Shown: positions 24,932 to 36,398 of the stretch, in pieces | Layout of the letters: each line of letters opens with the position of its first letter | Numbering within the stretch: the stretch's first letter is position 1 | DNA from: Ooceraea biroi | Taxonomy: Eukaryota; Arthropoda; Insecta; Hymenoptera; Formicidae | Assembly (NCBI RefSeq): GCF_003672135.1 | Contig: NC_039509.1 | Coordinates: forward strand, 17,181,495-17,245,494 | DNA: 64,000 nt | Reading direction: 5' to 3' | Made by a program: the position numbers and the translations under genes | The notes under the pieces: generated by a model | The model's database searches: none | What the model saw: the letters and a program-made list of their open reading frames with translations, nothing else | What the model was told of the DNA's origin: nothing

Positions 24932-25570
24932 TCAACCATCCATGTGGTGCAACAACTTTTCCGTGATCGCCGCGGATGTGATCGAACTTACTAGGTCCAG
25001 TTCTAACCTGTCTGCGCTCCTGCCTTCGCTAATAATCTCCGCCACGTTCAGTCCCATCTTGCGAGCCTTACCAGCCAACGTCTTATTCGCCGTGTCGACA
25101 GCTGTGTGCAACTGTCCGTTTTCCTTCACGAGTTCGTCGATCGAGTCTAGCTCCTTCTCTCTGAAAGTATCAGTTCATACTTGCTGAAATCGCCATTGTC
25201 ATCCGTTAATCTGTTGCAAATCGAATCCACCGTCATGATAGACGATGATGGAGCATGCATTTTAAAAAATTATGTAAACTTTACATCTTCGAAATGACAT
25301 CAGTGATGGAGACCAGTGTATCTCGGATTTTTATACAGACTTCCGCATCTTTGTCGGATGACATCTTTAATAAGGATCGTTGCAATCAACCGATTTCGTT
25401 GTGCATCTCACGCGTTATTCTATCGGACGTAGCTCCTGCAAACCTGTAAATATTGTAAACACCGTCATTCTGAATTTATTAAATTGTATTCGTCCGTGAT
25501 TCTCTCACCTCTGTTGCGGACTCCACGTGACGTTCTCTTAGCTGCGATATGTACGAAAAGCGATCAGTTT
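24932..25570 (-). pseudogene. Damaged coiled-coil reading frame, unknown family
   Basis: Read from right to left, several stretches look like real coiled-coil protein: FSYISQLRERHVESATE, DRITREMHNEIG, MSSDKDAEVCIKIRDTLVSI, TVDSICNRLTDDNGDFSKYE and KELDSIDELVKENGQLHTAV, ending LLHHMDG and a stop at 24932. They do not join: there is an in-frame TGA after EIG, a gap near 25240-25290 with no usable acceptor, and an apparent 2-base loss in a GAGAGA run near 25157-25163. I do not recognise the family. It may be a decaying gene, a sequence error, or a gene whose true exons I have misplaced. Confidence 0.35.
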
Positions 25571-25760
25571 GATTTGTTTCGCGCCTGCGAAAGGGCGCCG
25601 CCATTTTCGGAGCGTCCGGCGAGTTATCGATATCGCGTACTTTCGACTCGTTGACATGGGTTTGACATCGATATTCAGACTGAACTCACTTCAACTTTCA
25701 AGGCGATTAATTTTTGGCACTTTTTTATGAAAGTTGAGTACGTGGTGATTTGAGTAAACA

Positions 25761-27858
25761 ATGGTGGCTGAAGAAAAGTTGGATGTTTCGAAAGAGAATC
25801 AGACGCAGAATGCCGTGACAGCGAAGGAACCCAAAGTGTATTCCTTGGAGAGTATCCTTTCACGTGAAAATGTCATCGTTGCGGCTTGACAGGCTTGCCA
25901 GCGCCATATGTTGCCTTCTAACCTCGTAACATTATCGAAAGTCATGATAAACATGATTGAATGCATTAGATTCATAATGGAATTATTATTTTAACATGAC
26001 GTTTATTCATTTAATCGACATCGAGCAAAGAAATTTTGTAATCTTTTAACTGGCAGTTACAATTGTTATAATCGCGATCTCTGATGTTATTAGTAAATTA
26101 TACAACAAATAATGCTTAACAAATAGTATAGTTTTGAGAATAATCAAGGAGGCGCAGCAACAACATGGATTGAGACACGGTGATTACCAGCGGTACCGCG
26201 GTTACTGCTCAAGACGGCTCAGAAGGTTGCGGAAGGTGCTGAAGGTACCACAGGGTGACAGGCGTCACTTCAAGAGGAGAGACATCACCCCGGTTATGAT
26301 CAGCGAGGACAAGTTCCTGCAGGTGCCCTTGATGATGGCCGAACGCGCTTGGAGTTACGCGATGCAGCTGCGTCAAGAGTCCAACACAGAGCTGAGGAAG
26401 AAGTTTCATCTTATATCGAGATTGAAGAAAGCAGCTGCGTACTCCTCACAATTGCAAGACTTGATAGAGGTTCGTCTTGGCTTGACGAACAACTTCTTTG
26501 TAAATAGGCTATCGATATGTTAGAATTCGCCCATAACTTCTCACTTCCCTCTTGTTTTCATCTAGAGCGTGAACTGCGACGCGCGCACCAAGCTGGAGGC
26601 ACAGGCATACGTGGCCTGGATGAACGGCTCGCTACAGTTCGAGTTGCAGCTGTGGAAGCAGGCGATGGAGAACCTGCAGAAGGCGCAGGTGGTCTACGGG
26701 AACCTGGCGTCCGCGTTGCCGGAAATAGAGCAGATCGTGTACAAGGCACGCGTCGAGGAGTTGGCGCCCAGTCTCAGGTACTGCGCCTACAACATCGGCG
26801 ATACCAGTGCGATGGACGATCTTATGCAGATGCGCGGACAATTGAGTGGCGAGCTGATGGCCAGCCTCGACTCTCTGATAGCTCAAACGCGCGAGAAGCA
26901 GGCTACCACTGAGGAAGTGACGTGGCGCGGGAAGTCCTGCGGGACCGTACCGCCGAGAGCAGCTGGCTTGATCATCGCAGATTCCAAGTTGAATCAGGCG
27001 CTGGAAAAGGCCGCTACTAATCAGGCGAGAATCGATCTGCTGGAGGCGCACTTGATTGACTGCAAGGATGCTCTGTCGGTGGTGCGTGACCACTTCAAGA
27101 ACGAATTAAAAAACAAGGAGAACGACAAGTGGTCGGCGCCGCAGCATCTGATCAACTATCTGCAGTACATTCGGTTGTCCCGCACATTGGAGCGTAATCT
27201 GGCGCTGGTGAAAGCGGCGGAGGAGTCGGAGAAGGCGAAGCCGCAGGACACAGTACGCCTGTACGAGGCGGCGTTGCACAATCTTGTCGAGATCTCGCAG
27301 CTACAGGATGACGCGGAATTTTTGGAGGAGCAAGAGGCGAAGACCAAGAGTTACCGAGCGTTCAGATGTTTCTACATGGCCCAGTCATTGGCGATTCTGC
27401 ACCGTTGGCGCGAAGCTATGGCTTTGTACCAGAGATCGCTGCAGCACCTTAAGGATGCGCTCAAGTACGACAAGATCCTTCCCACTGCGTTGAAGAATGA
27501 CCTGCACACTCTGGAGAGCAGCGTGGAGGCTGCGCAATACGCCGCCCATGCTCACAGCGTTCTCGAGGATGGCCAGGAGGAGGAGAGCGGCACCAACAAG
27601 CTCGCCAAGAGCAAAAAACCGCTGCACGAACGTTTGCACGAGTACAGGGAGGATCCCGCGCTTCTCACGAAGCAGCCGAACGTCTACAAATTGCCGCCAC
27701 CAATGCATAGCATTCCCTGCAAGCCCCTTTTCTTCGATCTGGCGTTCAACATGGTCGAGTTCCCCGATCTGTCGCACAAAATGGGTGACCAGGCCAAGAG
27801 AGGCCAAGCTGGTCTCACCGGCTTCGTCAAGGGTCTCTGGGGTTGGGGCAATAAGTAA
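25761..27858 (+). CDS. Srp68: Signal recognition particle subunit SRP68
   Basis: Exons 25761-25851, 26132-26469 and 26566-27858 give 573 residues (human 627; the N-terminal Gly-rich extension is absent). The RNA-binding N-domain is obvious: IIKEAQQQHGLRHGDYQRYR, GYCSRRLRRLRK and AERAWSYAMQLRQESNTE. The middle is helical and TPR-like (NIRYCAYNIGD-type block at RYCAYNIGDTSAMDDLMQMR). The C-terminus has the family block PIPCKPLFFDLA (here SIPCKPLFFDLAFN) and ends LTGFVKGLWGWGNK. SRP68 binds 7S RNA with SRP72 and supports translation arrest and ER targeting. The second exon starts at an acceptor TATAG at 26127-26131, which makes the join SLE-ILRIIKEAQQQ as in vertebrates. Confidence 0.97.
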
Positions 27859-28266
27859 ACATTCTGCACACAGCTCTCGCATCAATCTTTGGATACTCTG
27901 TATAGAGATAGCCGTGATATTACTGTCGCTGCGTCTTTCCATAGTATATCTGTTCGAGACATCTTACTCAACGGTGAAAAATGAATTTACAAAATATTAT
28001 TAGGAGGGCAAAAATAAAATGGAATGTTTGACGTACAGGAAAATGGTTTACCTTTGTACAATCCTCCTTCCCTCATTGCTCATATATACAATACTACTTG
28101 TACGTATAAGTGACAAAATAATGTGATTCTTTAATTGTTCTTACAACTGTACACACTGTAGTATAAAAACAGTATCTTCGATACTTGCGTGTATCATGAG
28201 TACGTGTATTATACGGGTGCATTACTGGAAACCACACACACACACTGTGCCAGAAAAGATCAATTC
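27859..28266. other. Tail-to-tail spacer, SRP68 and NUBP2 3' ends
   Basis: An AT-rich 408-bp spacer holding both 3' UTRs. It includes a short CA run near 28223-28233; no other feature seen. Confidence 0.5.
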
Positions 28267-29576
28267 TTAAGCTTCCTTGCTCTTGGTGAGCTGTTCGACT
28301 AGTTTCCTGAATACTTGTGCGACTTGACTGTCGGGCAACGTTACGAGGACGCTTTGTCCCTTGTCTGCTAATTTACCAATTTGTGGGTCTATGGGTACTT
28401 TTGCTAGAAACGGAACCTTCACCATCTCGGAGAGGACTATCCCTCCTCCCGAAGAGAATATGTTGGTGCATTCCTGTAAAAGATCGTTTTTGAGATACTG
28501 AATAATTAAATCAGATTGCAGTTAATGCCAAGAGGATGCTCACTGTGCATGAGGGACAAACGAAGCCACTCATGTTTTCCACGATGCCGATTATGGGAAT
28601 TCCTGTTTTCCTACAAAACGTCACCTCTCGCAGAACGTCGTCCACTGCAACCGCCTGCGGAGTGGTTACTATAATTGCACCGTCGCAATTCACGTTTCTG
28701 TAACAATTACAGGTAAATTATAGCGTATGGTAATCGGAAAATTATTAATACAGATAAAATATGTTTTATCTGTATTAATAATTTTCTTTCATGAAAAAAT
28801 ACATATGTGCTTTAGCAAGATTAACCTTAGGTTTTCCATAACTGTGATGTGCTCATCGGAGGTACCAGGTGGTGTGTCGATGATCAGATAATCAATGTCC
28901 TGCCAAACCACATCCGTCAGAAATTGCTTGATCATGCCGGTCTTCTTGGGACCACGCCAGACTACACTATCGTTTTGATTCTTCAAGAGGAAACCAATCG
29001 ACATGACGGCCAATTTCTGCTCTGGATCGGCAAACACTGGTATCCATCTACGATATCAATTTGCTCAGCTCATTGATTCATGCATAATTATGAGGCAAGT
29101 CATTGCTCAAGCATTAGGACATACCCCTCGGAGGATTGGTGAACATCTTCCCCTTCCAAGTTTAGCAAGTAAGGTACGCTGGGGCCACAGAGGTCAACAT
29201 CTAAAATTCCGACCTGCAACAATTTCTCAATTTTGTACCATTCTATTTAATTAATTAATTTCTACATAGAGGTTAGACATTGTTGAACAAAAATATTTCA
29301 ATTAGAAGCGAACAAAATCGAAGAATCTGTTTGTCGTCACACGACCATGATACGGAAGAGGATTATAAAATTATCTCAACGATATGCATTATCTAAAACA
29401 CGACTGTCAGACTAGCATTACATTCTCCAGCTGTACAAATATGAAGAAGCGCTGCTGATACTCACACGAAAGCCCGATTCCTTCAAAGCAAGAGCTAGTT
29501 GAGTGCTGATCGTCGATTTGCCAACGCCGCCTTTTCCCGAGAGCACTAAGAGTACGTGTTTCACACCTTCCAGCAT
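28267..29576 (-). CDS. NUBP2: NUBP2 cytosolic Fe-S cluster scaffold ATPase
   Basis: Exons 29576-29466, 29213-29125, 29047-28826, 28697-28544 and 28473-28267 give 260 residues. The deviant Walker A is LSGKGGVGKST (about residues 12-22), followed by VGILDVDLCGPSVP, the switch/Walker B-like IDYLIIDTPPGTSDEH, VTTPQAVAVDDV and the C-terminal cluster-binding CPSCTEC motif (FVCPSC in exon 4, TEC across the exon 4/5 join). All are diagnostic of the Mrp/NBP35 group, and the missing N-terminal Cys motif fits NUBP2/Cfd1 rather than NUBP1. With NUBP1 it forms the cytosolic scaffold on which 4Fe-4S clusters are built. I chose the ATG giving MLEGVKHVLLVLSGKGG because upstream codons in frame contain no better start. 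Confidence 0.96.
28737..28786. repeat. Perfect 23-bp inverted repeat in NUBP2 intron 3
   Basis: Arms at 28737-28759 and 28764-28786 are perfect reverse complements (core ATTAATACAGATAAAA / TTTTATCTGTATTAAT) around a 4-base TATG loop. The structure fills most of the 128-bp intron 28825-28698 and would make a very stable hairpin in either strand's transcript. Confidence 0.92.
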
Positions 29577-30688
29577 CGTAAGAAGTCTATGATCGATCAA
29601 CAATCAATAAACGGGAGATCGATCAAACGCGATAGCACACGATAATCATCAAGACACCGCGACAGCTGAGCTTGTTCAGCGACGCAGAAGCGTGAATGAG
29701 GTCGCGTCAAGATTTCACATGACCGCTGATAATCAATCATGCTCGACCATGCGTAGTTACATAAAGCTCAAGCCGGCGGACGACAATCCGGAGCCTCGCA
29801 GCATTTCGCATTTTGCATTTGTCAACATAATTTCAACGTGACGTTTCGAGTGACAAAGTCAGCACCATCTGCCGTTGAGCTGAGCAAATACGTTGGATCT
29901 CTCTCGAATCATGGTCTAACCTCGAAATTTTGTGCAAGATATTATTTACATCTCCTAAGTTTATTAAATTTTAGTCAAAACTTGCACGGATTTAATTACA
30001 TTTTTGTTTGCAAAATGCAATAATAAATATATAGATATATTACACATAAGACATGCGATTGGTCGATTTCTAGTGCATTATATAGAAGTCTGCACAAGTA
30101 ACCAACCAAGTCCCTCCAGTTGTCAACCATGAGCCGCGTCAGCGGTGGCATTGCGCATGGTATGTACACAAACGTATATATGAGACACGTGTCCGTATGA
30201 GATATTTCGTAAAAACGTATCTGTCATTTTATACGTCCACGAGAGCGAGAATGATCGAGAATGATTCCACCGATTGAATCGTTCAAAGACGAAGAAAACT
30301 CACGTAATGAATAAAATAGATTGTCACATGATGACTATTCTTGCTGCAGGTATATGATCGACACGTACACAACGGAGTAGATACCGTACAATACGCTTTT
30401 TCTTTTGCAGGATGATTTGACTGGTGTGATCTTGTATTGCGTCTTTGACTAAACAATGAGAATGTCAACAAACAATTGGGACTCGTACTGAGAAAGTGTG
30501 GACTTTTGTCTGCACGGAATAAAACAATCGTGTGATGATCACGTAAATGACGTGGGACCATAGAATCTGTTGACTTGTTGAGTGAAATGTAAATCGGCGT
30601 GTGAAATCATAAATCGTCTGATTGCATCGGAAGAAACTCATGCATATGAATATATTTTGTGATGGAAACTGCATAAAGATCCTTCACG
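29577..30688. promoter_or_regulatory. Head-to-head spacer between NUBP2 and IRE1
   Basis: About 1.1 kb between divergent start codons. It includes a short ATG-led stretch at 30129-30159 ending exactly at a GTATGT donor and acceptor-like sites near 30352 and 30410, so a spliced, non-coding IRE1 leader is possible. No other site is recognised. Confidence 0.4.
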
Positions 30689-33600
30689 ATGCAGAGGTGG
30701 ATGACAAGTCAGCAAGTAGTGCTTGCTATCCTGGGGATGCTTGCGTTTGCCTCAGGACAGCAGGTGGTAAATGTACGTGATGTAATCTTCTTCAGGATTT
30801 AATCAATAAGGATTCCCTCATGGTTTGAATATCGATAACAAAAATTAGAAAAGAGATTATATAATTTTTTCATTTTTAATTTTGCTCTTGTAATAATATA
30901 CATTGTAATTTATTACAATAAAATCAAATTCCATGAGATTATGAGGGACCTCATTAGTATAGATTTATTCGACTATATGATTACAAATTTTAATTCAAAT
31001 AATGTGTACTAGAATCGTAATACCGAATTGGTAGCGGAACAAGATGATGCTTTCTTATTACTTTCCACTCTTGGAGGATCGCTTGTAGCTGTTGGACAGC
31101 GATCTGGGAAAATACGATGGCAACTAGATGACGGTAGGAAATTTTCTATTTTGTATTTATTTTGTATCATCTTGCATTTATCGGAAAACACATTGTCGAA
31201 ATATGTTGTTATGTTTTAGAACCAATAGTTAAAGTGCCTATCAACCTGTCGGAAACTAAAATGTATGTTCTTTATATATATGCTTGCATATTAAATAATA
31301 GTACAAATCATTAAATGTTATATTATTGCATGACAGATTTGTAAAGTTACTATTTCTCGCAATGTTCTAACGACATTTATTATAATGATAAATTCATATT
31401 AATTTCTTATTTCTAGGCCAATGTTTCTGCCAGGCCCTAGAGATGGTTCTCTTTATCTGTTTGGTAGAGATCCCGAGGCATTAAAACGACTGCCATACAC
31501 CATACCACAGCTGGTGGCGAACAGTCCTTGCAGAAGCAGCGATGGCATATTGTATACTGGGAGAAAGGTCGATACCTGGTTCAGCATTGACCCAACGACT
31601 GGCAAGAGGGAACAGCTTCTGAGTTTTAATGACGCGAAAAACACCTGTCCCTTAGACGTGCAAAATACCATTTTTGTTGGTCGCACAGAGTACAACATTA
31701 TCATGGTTGATAGTAAGCATAAAGACAGAAAGTGGAACGTGACGTTCTATGATTATTCTGCTGAACAGATGGAGTCTGACATGATAGACAATTATGGTAC
31801 GTTGTCAAAGTACAATGATGTATCTTAAAATTACTGTGAGAAATTATTGCTTATGTTAACTGATGTGTACACATATACTTTTGTTTCATGGGAATTCGGT
31901 TCAATCACAGACCTGGCACACTTCACCGCAAGTTCCACTGGCCGTGTAGTAACGCTAGACAGGAGAGGAGGCCGAGTTCTTTGGGACTTAAACCTGAAAA
32001 GTCCAGTGATAGCAATGTACATTGTAACCAAAGACGGATTATTGACGATTCCTTTCAAGAGTATCGCTGACTCGTTGTTGGAAACGTTCGTAACCGAGCT
32101 GACGGATGAAGCTGATCTCTACTCCAAGTGGTTGTAAGTTGAAGAATATTTACGAAGAATTGCTTCGTCCAAAGTGATTTAAATAAAACATTCTTTCTAT
32201 ATCTGAGGATTTATATTTGATAGTTAAGATGTGATATTTGTTTTTTTGTTCAGCCCAACTTTGTATATTGGACAGCATCGGTACGGCCTCTATGCGTTGC
32301 CGTCATACGTCGAGTCGGAGTCAACGACAATATCGAGCAGCGAAGAGCATTTATTGCTTGGCGGGCCGTCGCATGTAGATGTAGATGATAATAACATTCT
32401 GTTGTTAGAGAACCACGGTTTCGTTGGTACGGACGTAACCGAAGCGCGGGATGACTGCAAAGTAAAAAATATCATTATGTTAGGTAATGCGCAATTATAG
32501 TCGTGTTATTAGTTACGATAAGTCGGTAAATGTAAGTATTAAAGTATTATTTATGTCTAACTCACTTTAGGACATTACAAAGTACCGATGGAGTATAAGC
32601 AGTATCAGCCGCTGCATCAGCCTCTTCAAATAACTGGACGATCTGACCCAATAATTCTGGACACTCCGACGTTGAATGTCACCGAGACCACGTTGGTCGC
32701 TATGCAGGCGGACGATATCGTGTCAAACGATACCGTGCAATCAGAAAGCAAACGCAGTTGGCAGAAGTTTATATCGAAGACTTATAGCGCGAGCAAGATA
32801 TGGATCGATCAACAGGAAAATAAAGACCTAAAGTTCACGGTCATATTTATATGCATTGTGATAGTTTACTATCTGTTTCAGGTAAGACCTTCAAGATTCT
32901 GGGGTTTAAAGAGAATCACGAAAATTTTAATGATTCATTTATTACTGAACGTGGAATATGTTAAATTGATTGTTTAGGCCTCGCGCAAGAATAGTCGCGT
33001 GAATTCTCCTCGCACATATTCTCCGATTGCTGAACCAGAAGACATCGATACAGACTTAGTTAAAGTGGGGAAAATTACATTTGACGCGCAAGAGGTTCTC
33101 GGCAAAGGATGCGACGGAACATTTGTGTACAAGTAAGTCGTATTGGCAGGTACCTTGTAGGTTGCCACACTTGTAACGATTGCTCCTATTTTTGTTCGTG
33201 CGAGAGAGATTTGTTCTTAACAACCGTTTCTTTACTCAGAGGAGAATTCGATGGACGTGACGTGGCTGTGAAACGTTTGATGAAGGAATCTTTTACACTC
33301 GCGGATCGAGAAGTTGCCTTGTTGAGGGAATCAGACGAGCACGCGAATGTAGTTAGATACTTTTGTACTGAGCAAGATCGCACGTTCAAGTACATTGCTC
33401 TGGAGCTGGCGGAAGCCACGTTGCAAGATTACGTGACGGGCAAGTACGACAGAGAAAAGATATCTGTGAAAGATATTTTGCATCAAGCCACGGCCGGTCT
33501 GGCGCATCTACATTCCTTAGATATCGGTGAGTCCAAGTAACTTGCGTATAATTCACGATAAAGCTTTTATTTTCTTTCTCGTTTCACTTATTGTTACTTA

Positions 33601-35281
33601 CAATTATGTAATCTTTGTTTAATCATATCGAATTTTATAATCTGTATAGTACACAGGGACATTAAGCCTCACAATGTCTTGCTCTCCGTTCCTGGACCGC
33701 AAAGAGCAGTACGCGCAATGATCTCGGATTTTGGATTATGCAAAAAGCTCCAGCTCGATCGGGTATCGTTTTCCTTTTCGAAGGGATCCGGTCCTATCGG
33801 TACCGACGGCTGGATAGCGCCGGAAATAATGAATAAAGAAAGAACGACCTGCGCAGTCGATATCTTCTCGCTTGGCTGTGTTTTCTATTATGTCCTCACC
33901 AATGGCAAGCATCCCTTCGGCGATTCGATATGGAAGCAACAAAATATCCAAAGTAAGTGGCAATTTAAGAGTAAAATTTCCAATCCATTTTAACTCGTAT
34001 CATTTAACGTGTTATCTTTTTATAATCATTATTTTTGAACGGTCATTGTTATTTATTGGATTCATGAAGCAGAGATATCGTGATTATCTACGATTCTCCT
34101 ATTTTCCATATAAAAAAAATATTTTATATGTATAATCGTCGACATATTCCATTTGATCCATTGTATTTCTGTTACAGATAACGAAAATGTCGATCTATCA
34201 GCACTTCAAGAACTCTCCCCGATTGATAGAGAATTAGCATTGTTGCTTGTTAAGGCAATGATATCTAGGATTCCAGAAGAAAGGCCACCAGCCTCGGCGA
34301 TCTCTACCTATCCAATTTTCTGGTATCCACGAAAGATTATGAACTTCTTCCAAGTGCGTAAAATATTTGAGTATTTTTATTTGCTGTTAACAACATAGAA
34401 AATACAGTGCAAACATATATTTTATAATTTTGCAATTATTGCAAATCTGGTCCTTCAATAGATTATAGACAAATGCTTCAGTAAAAATGATAACTTTACC
34501 ATCATCGTTGTTTGTGTGACAGGACGTCAGCGATCGAGTGGAAACAGATCAGTACGATAGTCCAGCTGTAATAGCTTTAGAAACTTCTGGTGAATGTGTA
34601 GTACAAGACGATTGGAAGTCGTGCATTGATGAAGAAGTTGCGACTGATATGGGCAAGTACAGGTCCTATCACGGTGAGAGCGTGAGAGACCTACTCAGGG
34701 CTTTACGAAACAAGGTGAGAGGACACGCATACGAATCAAGCGTAAAGCTGCGTTTCTTAACGCATTCGTAGCGTTTAATTTATATTCATGCTAAAATTGA
34801 AGGAGAATGTGATAAATCTCTTTTGATTTTTTTGACATTTTTTGACGATATTGTGAAATGATAATTTACGTTTTGCTGCATTCGAGCCGAGTGTTTACAC
34901 GTTAATATATGCATTTAGAAACATCACTACAGAGAATTAAGTGAGGAGGCACAAAAGAAACTCGGCAGTGTTCCTGACGACTTTGCGAAGTATTGGTTGA
35001 CGAAATTCCCGTGCTTATTGTGCCACGTATGGTGCGCGATGCAGCGTTTCCACGATGAGCCGAGCTTGGAAAAATACTACTATCCGCAATACACTTTTAC
35101 GAGCATTTACAAGGGAGAAGAAGGAACCGTGCGGATAGAGCGAATAATGAAAGATAAGTCAGTATCGAATAAAAGTGCTAAACGAGTAAAGTATTATCAG
35201 AATAAAAAGAAAAAGGAAAAAAAACAGGAAGAACAGGAAGAAAAGAAAGTATCCCCGATGTGGATATTGGCGCCGAAGTAA
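30689..35281 (+). CDS. Ire1: IRE1 (ERN1) ER-stress kinase/endoribonuclease
   Basis: Thirteen exons: 30689-30772, 31013-31133, 31220-31262, 31417-31796, 31911-32133, 32254-32483, 32571-32881, 32978-33132, 33240-33526, 33650-33952, 34178-34353, 34523-34714, 34919-35281; 955 residues. Order: signal peptide (1-24), luminal PQQ-like sensor with LVANSPCRSSDGILYTGRK and FVGRTEYNI, transmembrane segment (~446-463, FTVIFICIVIVYYLF), kinase with GKGCDG loop, VAVKRL lysine, VHRDIKPHN, ISDFGLCKK and GWIAPE, then the KEN RNase with YRSYHGESVRDLLRALRNK and KHHYREL. Family role: on ER stress it oligomerises and splices Xbp1 mRNA, and degrades some ER mRNAs. All catalytic residues I can check are present. 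The ~45-residue tail is Lys/Glu-rich (QNKKKKEKKQEEQEEKK), unlike the human C-terminus. Confidence 0.97.
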
Positions 35282-36398
35282 ACTAATCTAGCACGGTAAG
35301 CGAAAAAGGCTTTATAAGTCTTTTTCTATTCACGTTATATATATTTATGTGTATTCACGTTATACATATGTATATATGTACTTATATATAACGTGTAAAC
35401 GTATGTACATATTGTATCTTTATTGCGTGGGCATGTATGATTTTTTAAATCTTTGTACTTTGTAAAGACTTCACCAAAAAAACTCATTTTTTTAAGTAAT
35501 TTTATCTAGTATAAATATAAGATATAATAGGTAATTCAATAATAATATCAAACTAGTGGAACAGTAATTTTAAGCAAGATTAAGTATCAGCAGGATTAAG
35601 TAACTTGTAAATAAGTAATAATTGTGATGACACATACATATGTATAAATAATAGGCAAAAATGATAAAATATATTTTAAATACGAGGCACGTATATTCGT
35701 GCTGTTATATGTAAATAAAAAAGATATTCTTAATGTATATAGTATTTAAATCAGGATAATTTAATATTAGTAACAATTAGATTTGTACATTTGGTATTAT
35801 GTATGCTTTATCGCATAATTAAATAACTAGATATGACATTCGCGAGACATATTTATTATAATCTAATAAAAATGTCTTTAATATTGTTATGTAAGTGTAT
35901 CACATGATGTGAAACAATTTTGGACATAAAATTATGAAAAATCACTGACAGACTACATTATATATGATTCTTTTAACGCTCGTTATATATCCGTGAATAT
36001 CTAAAAATACGAGACGTGGGATTTCAATCCCACGCTTCAAGTGTCTCGTATGTATTTAATTCATGTGATAAAGCATATATATATATACTAGGCGTAAGTA
36101 CTATATACACAAATGACGTGAAGGCACAAATTCGAGTAAAATTTTTGCACACATTGTAATATTAGTTGTAACGCAGACTTGCGTAAGTGACTGGTTATTA
36201 TATTTTTTAATGACAAAAATTTATATATATATACATGTATGTATATGTAAAAGGAAGATGTATAAAGACATAGCGTAAGGCGTAGCGTAACAAAGAGAAA
36301 ATATTGTAATATCAATGTAATACTTTTTACAAACAATGCAACAATAGACGGACATGCATTTTGTCCAATTGAATTCTCTAATCGATTTCGAGTCGAGT
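35282..36398. other. Tail-to-tail spacer, IRE1 and IFT140 3' ends
   Basis: Very AT-rich spacer with TATATA runs and an imperfect palindrome (CACGTTATATATA at 35331-35343 against TATATATAACGTG at 35383-35395). A stronger structured repeat is listed separately at 36008-36050. No coding sequence seen. Confidence 0.5.
36008..36050. repeat. Two-step hairpin in the IRE1/IFT140 spacer
   Basis: TACGAGAC (36008-36015) pairs with GTCTCGTA (36043-36050). Inside it GTGGGATT (36016-36023) pairs with AATCCCAC (36026-36033), with a 2-base loop and a 9-base bulge on the 3' side. Sixteen pairs in 43 bases, with much higher GC than the flanks. Confidence 0.8.

Noticed and set aside
25141..25200. A 20-base intron that would rejoin the coiled-coil frame
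   Set aside because: Far below the minimum size for spliceosomal introns in insects, so a lesion or error is a better explanation.
35331..35395. CACGTTATATATA palindrome in the IRE1 3' region
   Set aside because: Mostly alternating TA sequence, which forms such palindromes by chance; only the CACG ends are informative.
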